From: Gammaproteobacteria bacterium
GTDB taxonomy: Bacteria; Pseudomonadota; Gammaproteobacteria; Thiohalospirales; Thiohalospiraceae
Assembly (NCBI GenBank): GCA_024277575.1
Contig: JAJRUX010000096.1
Span: 1 to 32,884, forward strand
Direction of reading: 5' to 3'
Length of the DNA stretch: 32,884 nucleotides
Of the stretch, positions 25,445 through 32,884 are shown in pieces. A model generated the notes under the pieces. The model saw nothing but the letters and a program-made list of their open reading frames with translations. It ran no database searches and was not told where the DNA came from. Each line of letters starts with the position of its first letter. The first letter of the stretch is position 1. The position numbers were made by a program, and so were the translations under genes.

Positions 25445-27672
25445 CAGACCGTCTCCTGCCGGTAATCAATATGAATCTGTACCGTTTGATTAGGTACCTT
25501 GGAATCGATAGCAAAATGCAGCTGTTTTTCCTCGGAAACTGCAACTGTTTGGCGCCTGATTTCACCACTTTTATTGGTTACACTAATCACATAATCACCT
25601 GCCTGCGGCACCCGCCAGATCATTTTTCCCTTACCAAATCCCATTGTTTCAAAACTGAACGAACTTGGCCTGCGCTGCACTCCCCATACCCGCCAGTTTG
25701 AGCCGATCAGATAGGGAAAAGATGAGTCTGGCTCCCTGTCGCTGTCACCATAATCACGTAGAGCAACAACGGCATCAGACACTGTTTGATCAAGAGCCAC
25801 GTAAAGAGAACCCTGATAGTGATACTGACCCACCACACCATGCGAATCTCCAAAATCAACAGCGGAAAAAAGCGCGTGGTCAAAGCGCAATGTCTGCAGC
25901 GCCTGTCGATTATTGATACGCCACTGCCGTTCACCCGTCTGCTCTATCTGAGTGGTAAAAAAACCCTCAGCAATCGCTGCATAATGGCTGGTGGTAACCG
26001 GAATAATCGGCTGGCTACGCGCATAGTCCAGGTTCGCCCGTACTGCATTGAGACTGGAGAGTTTCTGCCCAGAGTACATGTGATAATAGACTCCCATTGG
26101 TTTGATCCGCACCGGAGTCTCCGTGTTATTGAGCGTTCGAGTCAGGTGCCTATAGCCAAAAAACTGCTCTGACCACTGGTCAGTGTATGTGTTTTCATTA
26201 CTATTGGAAGCATATATCTGTAACTGCCCCCCTGACATCTGGCCCAGAGGAGATACCCAGCCATACGATGGATACTTGCGATCCAGACGGGTATCTCCCC
26301 CATTGATATTACGAACGCCCAACTTCCGCGTAAGCTCTATTGCAGCAGGAAAAGGATTGGTATCACCAGACCACTGGTAAACCTGTACCTTTTTACCTTG
26401 TGGTAACAGGGAATTGACAAACCTGATTGCCCCTTCTATCTCCAGCTCCAAATCAAAGGGTTTAACCGCATAGGCGCGTGGTGTGACATAACCGGTTTTT
26501 TTGTAGTAGACGCTATCTGTCTTGCCGACCTTCCGCAAGGCACCCTTCCCTTGCCACGGTCTGCTATAGAATCTCAAGAAAGGCCGCTCCTTGTCAGGAT
26601 CACCGTCTGCAAAAAAGCCCCAGTCAAAAGGATGACTGTAGGTATGGCTGCCAGCCTCCACTTGCGGCAATGCCAAAATTTCTCGAGCAACCCGCAGACT
26701 TTTCCGGCTCCCATGCCATGCCGGATCAATATCACCGGCTATGGGAGCAACAGTGACCGGCAGCTCCGGATAAGCCTCGATGATCTCGTGCTCGACAATC
26801 TCCGAAGCGAGAATCCCTCTGTTCCTATAAGGATAAATCTCGGTAAGATTATTCCAGCCATCACCATCAATATGACTGAAGAAAATGCGCTTTCCGGCAA
26901 GCGTAGTGGTATCCGGTTTGGGCAGCTCATCTGTAGTCAGCGCCCGGCGGAAAAATTCAAACGGGTTGATATACCACTGAACGGTATCAGTGGATTCGTT
27001 ATGGAAATAGGCATATCCCGATGCAATCCATCCGCCTTTGCGGGTAATTACCACCAGGTCACTATCAGTGGCAGGATCGCCGGATTGACGCACTTTCAGA
27101 CCTGAGTAACCCTGTCCCTCGATTACACTCAACCGTTCGTAACCAGGCAACACGCCACCGACCCGGCGCTCGAAATCCACAAGTTCAGGATCCCTGAATA
27201 CGATTTTTGACTTGTAGGTAAGAGGTATCCAGTCATCCCCACTACGCAATCCCAGCTTCACCCAGAACTGATCAATCAGCTCCTCACGCGACAGCTGCTC
27301 CGAATCATCCTCACTGCCGAAACCACCGACCATGATCAACCGCTTGCCGCTATCCAGGATCTCTCCGGCCCACGCAATGAAATCGCCGGGATCCTCCATC
27401 TGCACGGCCTCCCAGACCAGAACACCTCTTACCTCCGGAATTGAAGCCGGTAGAGGCAATGGTTCATTGATATCGTGATAACGAACGACAAGCCCCAGAT
27501 GGTTAAGCGGCATCTCTGCCAACCGATGGATGGCAGAAAAGCGCGGCTCGGCAACACTCCTTCCGTCATACAGGGCCAAGATGGTGCGCGGAATAACCCG
27601 GGCACAAAGCGGCTGAACCTGAACAGCCAACAGCAAAAGCAGCCAGCAGGTAAAGAGGAGGCGTTTATTCAT
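25444..27672 (-). CDS. pelA: PelA C-terminal part: periplasmic Pel deacetylase
   Basis: Predicted metal-dependent de-N-acetylase that removes acetyl groups from Pel in the periplasm, which makes the polymer cationic. The 742-aa product has its own signal peptide (1-24). Residues about 28-250 form a Rossmann/glutamine-amidotransferase-like domain (TILALYDGRS, GVLVWEAV, LIMVGGFGSED). A CE4-type deacetylase domain follows, with FFSHIDGDGWNN (Asp269/Asp271) and GSHTYSHPF (His343/His347). These match the Asp and HxxxH metal ligands of Pseudomonas PelA in spacing. The C-terminal ~130 residues form a beta domain. The hydrolase domain that precedes this in PelA is encoded by the upstream gene, with a 4-nt overlap. 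Confidence 0.93.
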   Translation of the reverse strand: MNKRLLFTCWLLLLLAVQVQPLCARVIPRTILALYDGRSVAEPRFSAIHRLAEMPLNHLGLVVRYHDINEPLPLPASIPEVRGVLVWEAVQMEDPGDFIAWAGEILDSGKRLIMVGGFGSEDDSEQLSREELIDQFWVKLGLRSGDDWIPLTYKSKIVFRDPELVDFERRVGGVLPGYERLSVIEGQGYSGLKVRQSGDPATDSDLVVITRKGGWIASGYAYFHNESTDTVQWYINPFEFFRRALTTDELPKPDTTTLAGKRIFFSHIDGDGWNNLTEIYPYRNRGILASEIVEHEIIEAYPELPVTVAPIAGDIDPAWHGSRKSLRVAREILALPQVEAGSHTYSHPFDWGFFADGDPDKERPFLRFYSRPWQGKGALRKVGKTDSVYYKKTGYVTPRAYAVKPFDLELEIEGAIRFVNSLLPQGKKVQVYQWSGDTNPFPAAIELTRKLGVRNINGGDTRLDRKYPSYGWVSPLGQMSGGQLQIYASNSNENTYTDQWSEQFFGYRHLTRTLNNTETPVRIKPMGVYYHMYSGQKLSSLNAVRANLDYARSQPIIPVTTSHYAAIAEGFFTTQIEQTGERQWRINNRQALQTLRFDHALFSAVDFGDSHGVVGQYHYQGSLYVALDQTVSDAVVALRDYGDSDREPDSSFPYLIGSNWRVWGVQRRPSSFSFETMGFGKGKMIWRVPQAGDYVISVTNKSGEIRRQTVAVSEEKQLHFAIDSKVPNQTVQIHIDYRQETV

Positions 27673-28520
27673 ATGCGGGGCTCTGGAACAATACGATCCA
27701 ATGCGACTGTCGCCACGTACGGGACAAAACCGTTCGCCCGCTGCTCACGATAGATAGCGGCAATACCCGCGTGATCCTGCGGCTCCCAGTAGTCCAGGGT
27801 AAAGACCTTCAATGCCGGGTTATGTCGGACCGCCTCTTTCAAATAGGCCAGCTGCTGCTGATAGAGCTGTTTCGGAACGCGCTGGTAGGACTTGCTCTCG
27901 AAATCATAGTCGGCATACACCGATTCCCCCAACACGATATCGATGTCACCCGCGACCTGCGGCAAAATCTCATAGGCCCGATTCAGCATTATCTTGATAT
28001 GGGGGTAATGCTTGCGAATGGTGCGTACCAGACGGATAGCCGCATCAGTCATTCCCTGGTAACGTTGGGGATCTTGTCGCTCCAGATGCAGAGGGCTGTC
28101 CAGAGTATCAAGGAATACGCCATCGAATCCTTGATGTAACAGGGCAGGAATCAACTCATAAATAACCCGTTCAGTCCAGTTTCGATCGCGAATATCAATA
28201 CTGTGACTACCCGCCCAATTGGGATTCTCATCCAACAGGAGACCTTCTTTGCGCACCTCTCCAAAATAGTGGCGATGCTGCTCTGCCTCCCCCAAACTGA
28301 GATAACCCAGCAAAGTCTTTCCATGTTCAGACAAAGGAGCAAGCTCCGGGCGATAGTCGCTATCGAGAACCAGCAGCGCATAGGCGTTGAAATCCCTTGG
28401 CGAAGCCTTATCGGAGTAATACGCAAGCCACCGCTGGCCCTCTGCTGCACCCGCTTTCATCGCGAGGCCGTTTGGAAGTAGAGCAAAATACAAAGTAAAT
28501 AAAAGTAGACTACGCAGCAT
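27669..28520 (-). CDS. pelA: PelA N-terminal part: stand-alone Pel hydrolase (GH166-like)
   Basis: Predicted periplasmic or secreted endo-hydrolase of GalNAc-rich Pel, corresponding to the first domain of Pseudomonas PelA. From ATG 28520 the product is 283 aa, with signal peptide (1-27, MLRSLLLFTLYFALL...) and one TIM-barrel domain. Catalytic-type acidic residues lie in FDGVFLDTLD (Asp138) and VLGESVYADY (Glu199), the latter at the position of the PelA nucleophile region. The track start (ATG 28589) adds 23 basic residues before the signal peptide. I favour 28520, which has GGAAAAG 11 nt upstream, but 28589 remains possible. It is the first gene of the operon, and a sigma70-like promoter lies just upstream. 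Confidence 0.9.
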   Translation of the reverse strand: MLRSLLLFTLYFALLPNGLAMKAGAAEGQRWLAYYSDKASPRDFNAYALLVLDSDYRPELAPLSEHGKTLLGYLSLGEAEQHRHYFGEVRKEGLLLDENPNWAGSHSIDIRDRNWTERVIYELIPALLHQGFDGVFLDTLDSPLHLERQDPQRYQGMTDAAIRLVRTIRKHYPHIKIMLNRAYEILPQVAGDIDIVLGESVYADYDFESKSYQRVPKQLYQQQLAYLKEAVRHNPALKVFTLDYWEPQDHAGIAAIYREQRANGFVPYVATVALDRIVPEPRI

Positions 28521-28612
28521 AGCTGGATAAACTTTTCCATGTAATTTAGTCTGGGACGGTCGGTGGCGCCATTTTTTTGTCATCGCCATAATTCCGACGC
28601 CGTATTTTTGTA

Positions 28613-28642
28613 ATTATATTGTTAACAAAGCAATTTTTACAA
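28613..28642 (-). promoter_or_regulatory. Predicted sigma70 promoter of the pel operon
   Basis: Minus strand: TTGTAA (28637-28642), 18-bp spacer, TATAAT (28613-28618). The expected start is near 28605, leaving a leader of about 85 nt to ATG 28520 or about 16 nt to ATG 28589. The -10 is perfect and the -35 is fair. No regulator site is recognised around it. Confidence 0.45.
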
Positions 28643-28757
28643 TCGCGTTTGTGTTTTAATTACCACATCAAACTGGAATACAGATGTGCTGTTCAGCCTT
28701 TCTGGCACCTCTTCTCAACGCAATGGCCCAGAAACAGAGGTTCTCTGACAGTTTCCT

Positions 28758-28996
28758 TTATACACACCCTGTTTCTGAAAAGCGGGACTGATTACTCATC
28801 ACCCAAACATCCACGCACATGGATACCTGAAAAATCACAAAACGCCTTTAACTAACTGATCAATCTTTAAATAATATAATCGAGCAAGTTTTAACCAGAT
28901 GAACGCGACGCTTATGACTACAGCTGTTCAGCCAGTTCTTCCCCGTTTTTTCACATAGTTATCCACAGATTTTGTGAGTAACTATATTTATCCATT
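28758..28996 (+). promoter_or_regulatory. DnaA-box cluster in the AT-rich pel/priA intergenic region
   Basis: TTATACACA (28758-28766) and TTATCCACA (28959-28967) are perfect matches to TTATNCACA, and TTATCCATT (28988-28996) matches the first seven positions. All are in the same orientation. The surrounding 28590-29161 region has no gene and is clearly AT-rich compared with the rest of the window, with runs such as TATATATTGTTAATTTTA at 29060-29077. The gap holds both the pel and priA promoters. The sites could serve DnaA control of priA or DnaA titration. Confidence 0.5.
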
Positions 28997-29161
28997 AAGC
29001 GACAAGAAGTTAGTCCCGGGTGTAAATTCCTGCTATCAACTTCAGAATATAAGCACCACATATATATTGTTAATTTTACCTCAACCGTCGCAATTTAGCG
29101 ACATCTAATTTTCATCAGGTTGCTTCATTCCACACCGGGCAGGCAGTACACTGACGGCAGC

Positions 29162-31378
29162 ATGTCGAAACCCTCTATTTTGCGTATAGCCATTCCCTCT
29201 CCACTTCGGCGCAGCTTCGACTATCTGCCTCCGGAACAGGACGGGGCTGCGCCGCAATCAGGAGTCAGAATAAAGGTTCCATTTGGGAAACGTACCGTTA
29301 TCGGCATCTTGCTGGAGTTTGTCACGGAGAGTACCATTCCTGTACGGCGCCTGAAGCGGGTTATTGAGATACTGGATGAAGAACCTGTTCTACCTCCGGA
29401 TCTGCTGACCCTGCTCAACTGGGGAAGCCGTTACTATCATCACCCTGTGGGAGAAGTGCTCATGGGGGCGCTGCCGCTACTGCTGCGTGAAGGCAAGCCG
29501 GCCCTTCTCCCCGGTAACCATATTTGGCAGCTCACCGAAGCCGGCAAGACAGTTACAACAAATGAGCTATCCAGGGCACCCCGCCAGAGAGTGCTGCTTT
29601 CAATGCTGAAAGAACATACGGGTGGACTGCACACCCGGCAGCTCAATCAGCACCAGCAAAACTGGCAGCCGGTAATGAAAAAACTGAAGGAAAAAGGGTG
29701 GGTTCAGTGTATTGAATCCTCTTTTCTGCCTGCCCGTGCAGAATCCCTTTCATCAACAGCGGAACACCGCCCGATACTTAACCAGGCTCAGCAGGCAGCC
29801 GTGGACAGCGTGCTGGAGTCGGCAGGACGATTCTCCGTGTTACTGCTGGACGGTGTAACGGGAAGCGGAAAAACCGAAGTTTATCTCCAGATTATCGAGC
29901 AGGTCATCAGCTCGGGCAAGCAGGCAATGGTGCTGGTTCCAGAGATCGCACTTACCCCGCAGCTACTGGATCGTTTCCTGCAGCGTTTTCCCCGGCCCGT
30001 TGCCCTGTTGCACTCATCCCTCTCCAGCCGGGAGCGGCTGGCGGCCTGGCTGGGCAGCCGCAGTGGCGAGGCAGCCATTATCATCGGCACACGCTCCGCC
30101 CTGTTCACTCCGGTAAAAAACCTGGGCATTATCATAGTCGATGAAGAGCATGATACCTCCTTCAAGCAGCAGGAGGGATTCCGTTACTCGGCTCGCGACA
30201 TGGCCATTATCCGCGCCCGGAATGCCAATGTTCCCATCGTATTGGGCAGTGCCACCCCCTCCCTGGAAAGTCTGTACAACGCGCAACAAAAACGATATTT
30301 GCATCTCTCCCTGCCGGAGCGCGCAGGCGGAGCGCAACCACCAACATTCCGGCTGCTGGATCTGCGCCGTCAGCCACTGCAAGAGGGGTTGTCACCCGAA
30401 CTGCTCGGCATCATGGAGCAACATCTGCAGACCGATGGACAGATCCTGCTGTTTCTCAACCGGCGCGGTTTCGCCCCTACCCTGCTGTGTCATGAGTGCG
30501 GCTGGGTGGGGCGGTGCCGGCGTTGCGACACCCATCTCACCTTCCATCAGCGGGAGCGCCGCCTGCGCTGTCACCACTGCGGCGCGGAGCGGCCCGTGGA
30601 TCCCCGTTGCCCCGATTGTGGCAGTATCGATCTCCGCGCCCTGGGAGCAGGAACGGAACGGATAGAGCAGGCCCTGCAGCAGCACTTCCCCGGCATCGGC
30701 GTTGCCCGGCTGGACCGTGACAGCACCCGCCGCAAGGGGAGTATGCAAAACGTGCTGAACGAGGTTCAGCAGGGTCATAAACGCATTCTCATCGGAACCC
30801 AGATGCTGGCCAAGGGGCACCATTTCCCCAATGTGACACTGGTGGGAATTCTGGATACCGACCAGGGGCTGTTCAGCGCCGACTTCCGCGCCAGTGAACG
30901 GATGAGCCAGCTCATCACGCAGGTAGCCGGGCGCGCGGGACGGGCGGAAAAACCCGGTCTGGTGGTTATCCAGACCAACCACCCGGAACACCCCCTGCTG
31001 CAGCAACTGATTACTCACGGCTATCAGCAGTTCGCCAACACAGCTCTCAAAGAGCGGCAGGAGGCCGAACTGCCGCCCTGCTGCTCCATTGCCCTGCTCA
31101 GGGCAGAGGCCACCGCGGCGGAAAAATCGCTGGACTTTCTGCGCCAGGCGCTGCAAACAGCCGCACCGTTCAACTCCGGCGAAGTCTTTCTGCTGGGTCC
31201 CGTACCCGCCCCGATGGAAAAACGGGCCGGACGTTACCGGGCGCAACTGCTGCTGCAATCCGCCAGCCGCGCCGCCCTGCACCGGCTGCTCGACCAGTGG
31301 ATGCCACAACTGGAAACCCTGAAAAGCGGCCGCAAGGTACGCTGGTCGCTGGACGTGGATCCCGTTGATCTGTTTTAA
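29162..31378 (+). CDS. priA: Primosomal protein N', replication restart helicase PriA
   Basis: 3'-to-5' DNA helicase that recognises stalled or D-loop forks and reloads the replisome. From ATG 29162 it has 738 aa (E. coli 732). An N-terminal 3'-DNA-binding domain (RIAIPSPLRRSFDYLPP) is followed by Walker A GVTGSGKTE (231-239) and the DEEH box (VDEEHDTSFKQ). A zinc-binding insertion with four CxxC pairs (CHECGWVGRCRRC, CHHCGAERPVDPRCPDC) and helicase motifs V/VI (GTQMLAKGHHFPNVTLV, QVAGRAGRAEKPG) come next. I rejected the track start TTG 29120 because the family begins just before this N-terminal segment. The ribosome site is weak. It lies upstream of argS with a 75-nt gap, a common gammaproteobacterial order. 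Confidence 0.97.
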   Translation: MSKPSILRIAIPSPLRRSFDYLPPEQDGAAPQSGVRIKVPFGKRTVIGILLEFVTESTIPVRRLKRVIEILDEEPVLPPDLLTLLNWGSRYYHHPVGEVLMGALPLLLREGKPALLPGNHIWQLTEAGKTVTTNELSRAPRQRVLLSMLKEHTGGLHTRQLNQHQQNWQPVMKKLKEKGWVQCIESSFLPARAESLSSTAEHRPILNQAQQAAVDSVLESAGRFSVLLLDGVTGSGKTEVYLQIIEQVISSGKQAMVLVPEIALTPQLLDRFLQRFPRPVALLHSSLSSRERLAAWLGSRSGEAAIIIGTRSALFTPVKNLGIIIVDEEHDTSFKQQEGFRYSARDMAIIRARNANVPIVLGSATPSLESLYNAQQKRYLHLSLPERAGGAQPPTFRLLDLRRQPLQEGLSPELLGIMEQHLQTDGQILLFLNRRGFAPTLLCHECGWVGRCRRCDTHLTFHQRERRLRCHHCGAERPVDPRCPDCGSIDLRALGAGTERIEQALQQHFPGIGVARLDRDSTRRKGSMQNVLNEVQQGHKRILIGTQMLAKGHHFPNVTLVGILDTDQGLFSADFRASERMSQLITQVAGRAGRAEKPGLVVIQTNHPEHPLLQQLITHGYQQFANTALKERQEAELPPCCSIALLRAEATAAEKSLDFLRQALQTAAPFNSGEVFLLGPVPAPMEKRAGRYRAQLLLQSASRAALHRLLDQWMPQLETLKSGRKVRWSLDVDPVDLF

Positions 31379-31453
31379 TCCGGCCCGGTTCGATTGAGTT
31401 GTTTTCTTCGACCGTGGATAATGATCGTTTCAGCCAACAAAACCTCATGACAG

Positions 31454-32884
31454 ATGAAACATCACCTGCAACAACTGATCAGCTCGGCAGTAACAACCCT
31501 GCAGCAGGAGAACCTGCTGCCAGCAAAGATCCGGTTTACCGTTCAAATCGAAAACAGCCGTGACGCCAGCCACGGCGATTTTGCCTGCAATATCGCATTG
31601 ATGCTGGCAAAGGCCGCCCGCCGCAAGCCGCGGGAGCTGGCGGAGGATCTGGTCAGGGTTCTACCGGCATCCGGGCTGGTTGAGAAGGTGGAGATTGCCG
31701 GCCCCGGCTTTATCAACTTTTTCATGACCGCAGCCGCTTTCCAGAACGTTGTGCAGGACATCATGGCAGCCGGAGAGGCTTGGGGACACTCCACCATCGG
31801 CAACGACAAACGGGTACAGGTGGAGTTCGTCTCCGCCAATCCCACCGGCCCGCTGCATGTGGGGCACGGGCGTGGAGCCGCATACGGAGCCGCTGTTGCC
31901 GATCTACTGGCGGCGGCGGGTTTCCGGGTACACCGCGAATACTACGTCAACGATGCCGGACGGCAGATGAACATCCTCGCCACCAGCGTCTGGCTGCGCT
32001 ATCTGGAGCGGTGCGGGGAACAGTTCACCTTCCCTGAAAACGGCTATAAAGGCGACTATATCTACGCCATCGCCGAACAACTCAAGCAGAAATACGGGAA
32101 CAGTTTTTGCCGCAGCGCCGCAGCCCTGTTTGACAATATCCCGGCCGATGAACCTGACGGCGGTGACAAAGAGCAGCATATCGACGCCCTCATCGCACGC
32201 AGCCAGGAGTTGCTGGGTGACTATTATGAACATGTGTTCCAGACCGCATTGACCCACATCGTGGATGACATCCGCGAGGATCTGGAGCAGTTCGGGGTGG
32301 TATACGAAGAGTGGTTTTCCGAACGCTCCCTGACCACATCCGGAACCGTTGAAAAAGTGATCAGCCGCCTTGAAAAATCCGGCCACCTCTACGAAAAAGA
32401 GGGTGCGCTCTGGTTCCGATCCTCGGAATTTGGCGATGAGAAGGATCGGGTGGTAGTAAGGGAGAACGGTCAACCCACCTATTTCGCCTCGGATATCGCC
32501 TACCACGCGGACAAAATGGAGCGCGGCTTCGACAGGGTGATCGACATCTGGGGAGCCGACCATCACGGATATGTTCCCCGCATCCGGGCAGCCCTGAGTG
32601 CACTGGGATACGACAGTGACCGGCTGGACGTGCTGCTGGTGCAGTTTGCCAACCTGTACCGCAACGGTGAACGGGTGCAGATGTCCACCCGATCCGGTTC
32701 GTTTGTTACCCTGCGCGAGCTGCGTGAAGAGGTGGGCAACGATGCGGCCCGCTTCTTCTATGTAATGCGCAAATGCGAACAGCACATGGATTTTGATCTG
32801 GAACTGGCCAAGTCACAAAGCAACGACAACCCGGTCTACTATGTGCAATATGCCCATGCCCGTGTCTGCAGCGTCATGCGCCAG
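31454..32884 (+). CDS. argS: Arginyl-tRNA synthetase (3' end outside window)
   Basis: Class I aminoacyl-tRNA synthetase charging tRNA-Arg. It is not in the track because it runs off the right edge; ATG 31454 opens 477 codons to the last base. The N-terminal tRNA-binding Add1 domain starts [10 protein letters not shown]. The HIGH signature is [10 protein letters not shown] (His135, His138) after VEFVSANPT. Further motifs are [18 protein letters not shown] and the KMSKS-equivalent QMSTRSG. About 100 residues of the C-terminal anticodon-binding domain are missing relative to the ~577-aa E. coli enzyme. It is probably co-transcribed with priA. Confidence 0.97.
   Translation, partial: MKHHLQQLISSAVTTLQQENLLPAKIRFTVQIENSRDASHGDFACNIALMLAKAARRKPRELAEDLVRVLPASGLVEKVEIAGPGFINFFMTAAAFQNVVQDIMAAGEAWGHSTIGNDKRVQVEFVSANPTGPLHVGHGRGAAYGAAVADLLAAAGFRVHREYYVNDAGRQMNILATSVWLRYLERCGEQFTFPENGYKGDYIYAIAEQLKQKYGNSFCRSAAALFDNIPADEPDGGDKEQHIDALIARSQELLGDYYEHVFQTALTHIVDDIREDLEQFGVVYEEWFSERSLTTSGTVEKVISRLEKSGHLYEKEGALWFRSSEFGDEKDRVVVRENGQPTYFASDIAYHADKMERGFDRVIDIWGADHHGYVPRIRAALSALGYDSDRLDVLLVQFANLYRNGERVQMSTRSGSFVTLRELREEVGNDAARFFYVMRKCEQHMDFDLELAKSQSNDNPVYYVQYAHARVCSVMRQ

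Noticed and set aside
28643-29161. Chromosomal origin of replication (oriC)
   Set aside because: DnaA boxes and AT-rich DNA are present, but there are too few boxes and no dnaA, dnaN, gidA/mnmG or rpmH neighbour, so only a DnaA-site cluster is claimed.
30392-31309. 305-codon minus ORF opposite priA
   Set aside because: PriA motifs are intact in the plus frame; the minus product has no domain or ribosome site.
31904-32785. 293-codon minus ORF opposite argS
   Set aside because: ArgS HIGH and KMSKS-type motifs lie in the plus frame, which is open to the window edge.

Overview
This window is a chromosomal segment of a gammaproteobacterium. Housekeeping proteins (IlvA, RpiA, MetH, PriA, ArgS) match E. 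coli-type sequences in length and active-site spacing. The lipid A acyltransferases and outer-membrane proteins show a Gram-negative envelope. A Pel operon, a membrane-anchored cytochrome c5 and a cobalamin-dependent MetH would suit an environmental, possibly sulfur-oxidising lineage, but that placement is inference and nothing here fixes the genus.

Left part (1-8.2 kb): ilvA (its last few codons lie outside the window) is divergent from rpiA. Next come a 170-bp near-palindromic MITE-like element and an orphan AT-rich Tat-exported PotD-like binding protein. A minus-strand pair (BON-OmpA protein and a membrane coiled-coil/helix-hairpin-helix protein) ends at a strong hairpin. A roughly 600-bp stretch without a convincing gene follows, then lemA and a cytochrome c5 gene. 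A minus-strand tRNA-Pro/Arg/His operon has a very good sigma70 promoter.

Middle (8.2-14.7 kb): metH is divergent from an LpxL/LpxM-family acyltransferase gene, which meets a second acyltransferase gene tail to tail with a 10-nt overlap. The second acyltransferase is translationally coupled to a fructosamine-kinase-family gene.

Right part (14.7-28.6 kb): a complete Pel exopolysaccharide operon on the minus strand, in an unusual form. PelA is split into separate hydrolase (GH166) and deacetylase genes. PelB is split into an inner-membrane TPR protein and an outer-membrane porin with its own signal peptide and an extra N-terminal beta domain. PelC is present as two tandem lipoprotein paralogues. 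PelD (with a c-di-GMP RxxD site), PelE, PelF and PelG follow. Most junctions overlap by 1-4 nt, so this looks like a stable ten-gene architecture and not decay. PelF/G with PelD/E would polymerise and translocate the polymer, the PelA pair would modify it in the periplasm, and the PelB/PelC proteins would export it.

Right end: an AT-rich gap with two perfect DnaA-box 9-mers and one near match precedes priA. It is followed by argS, which runs off the window. The most interesting signals are the split/duplicated Pel system, the DnaA-box cluster at priA, the palindromic element and the BON-OmpA/HhH pair.
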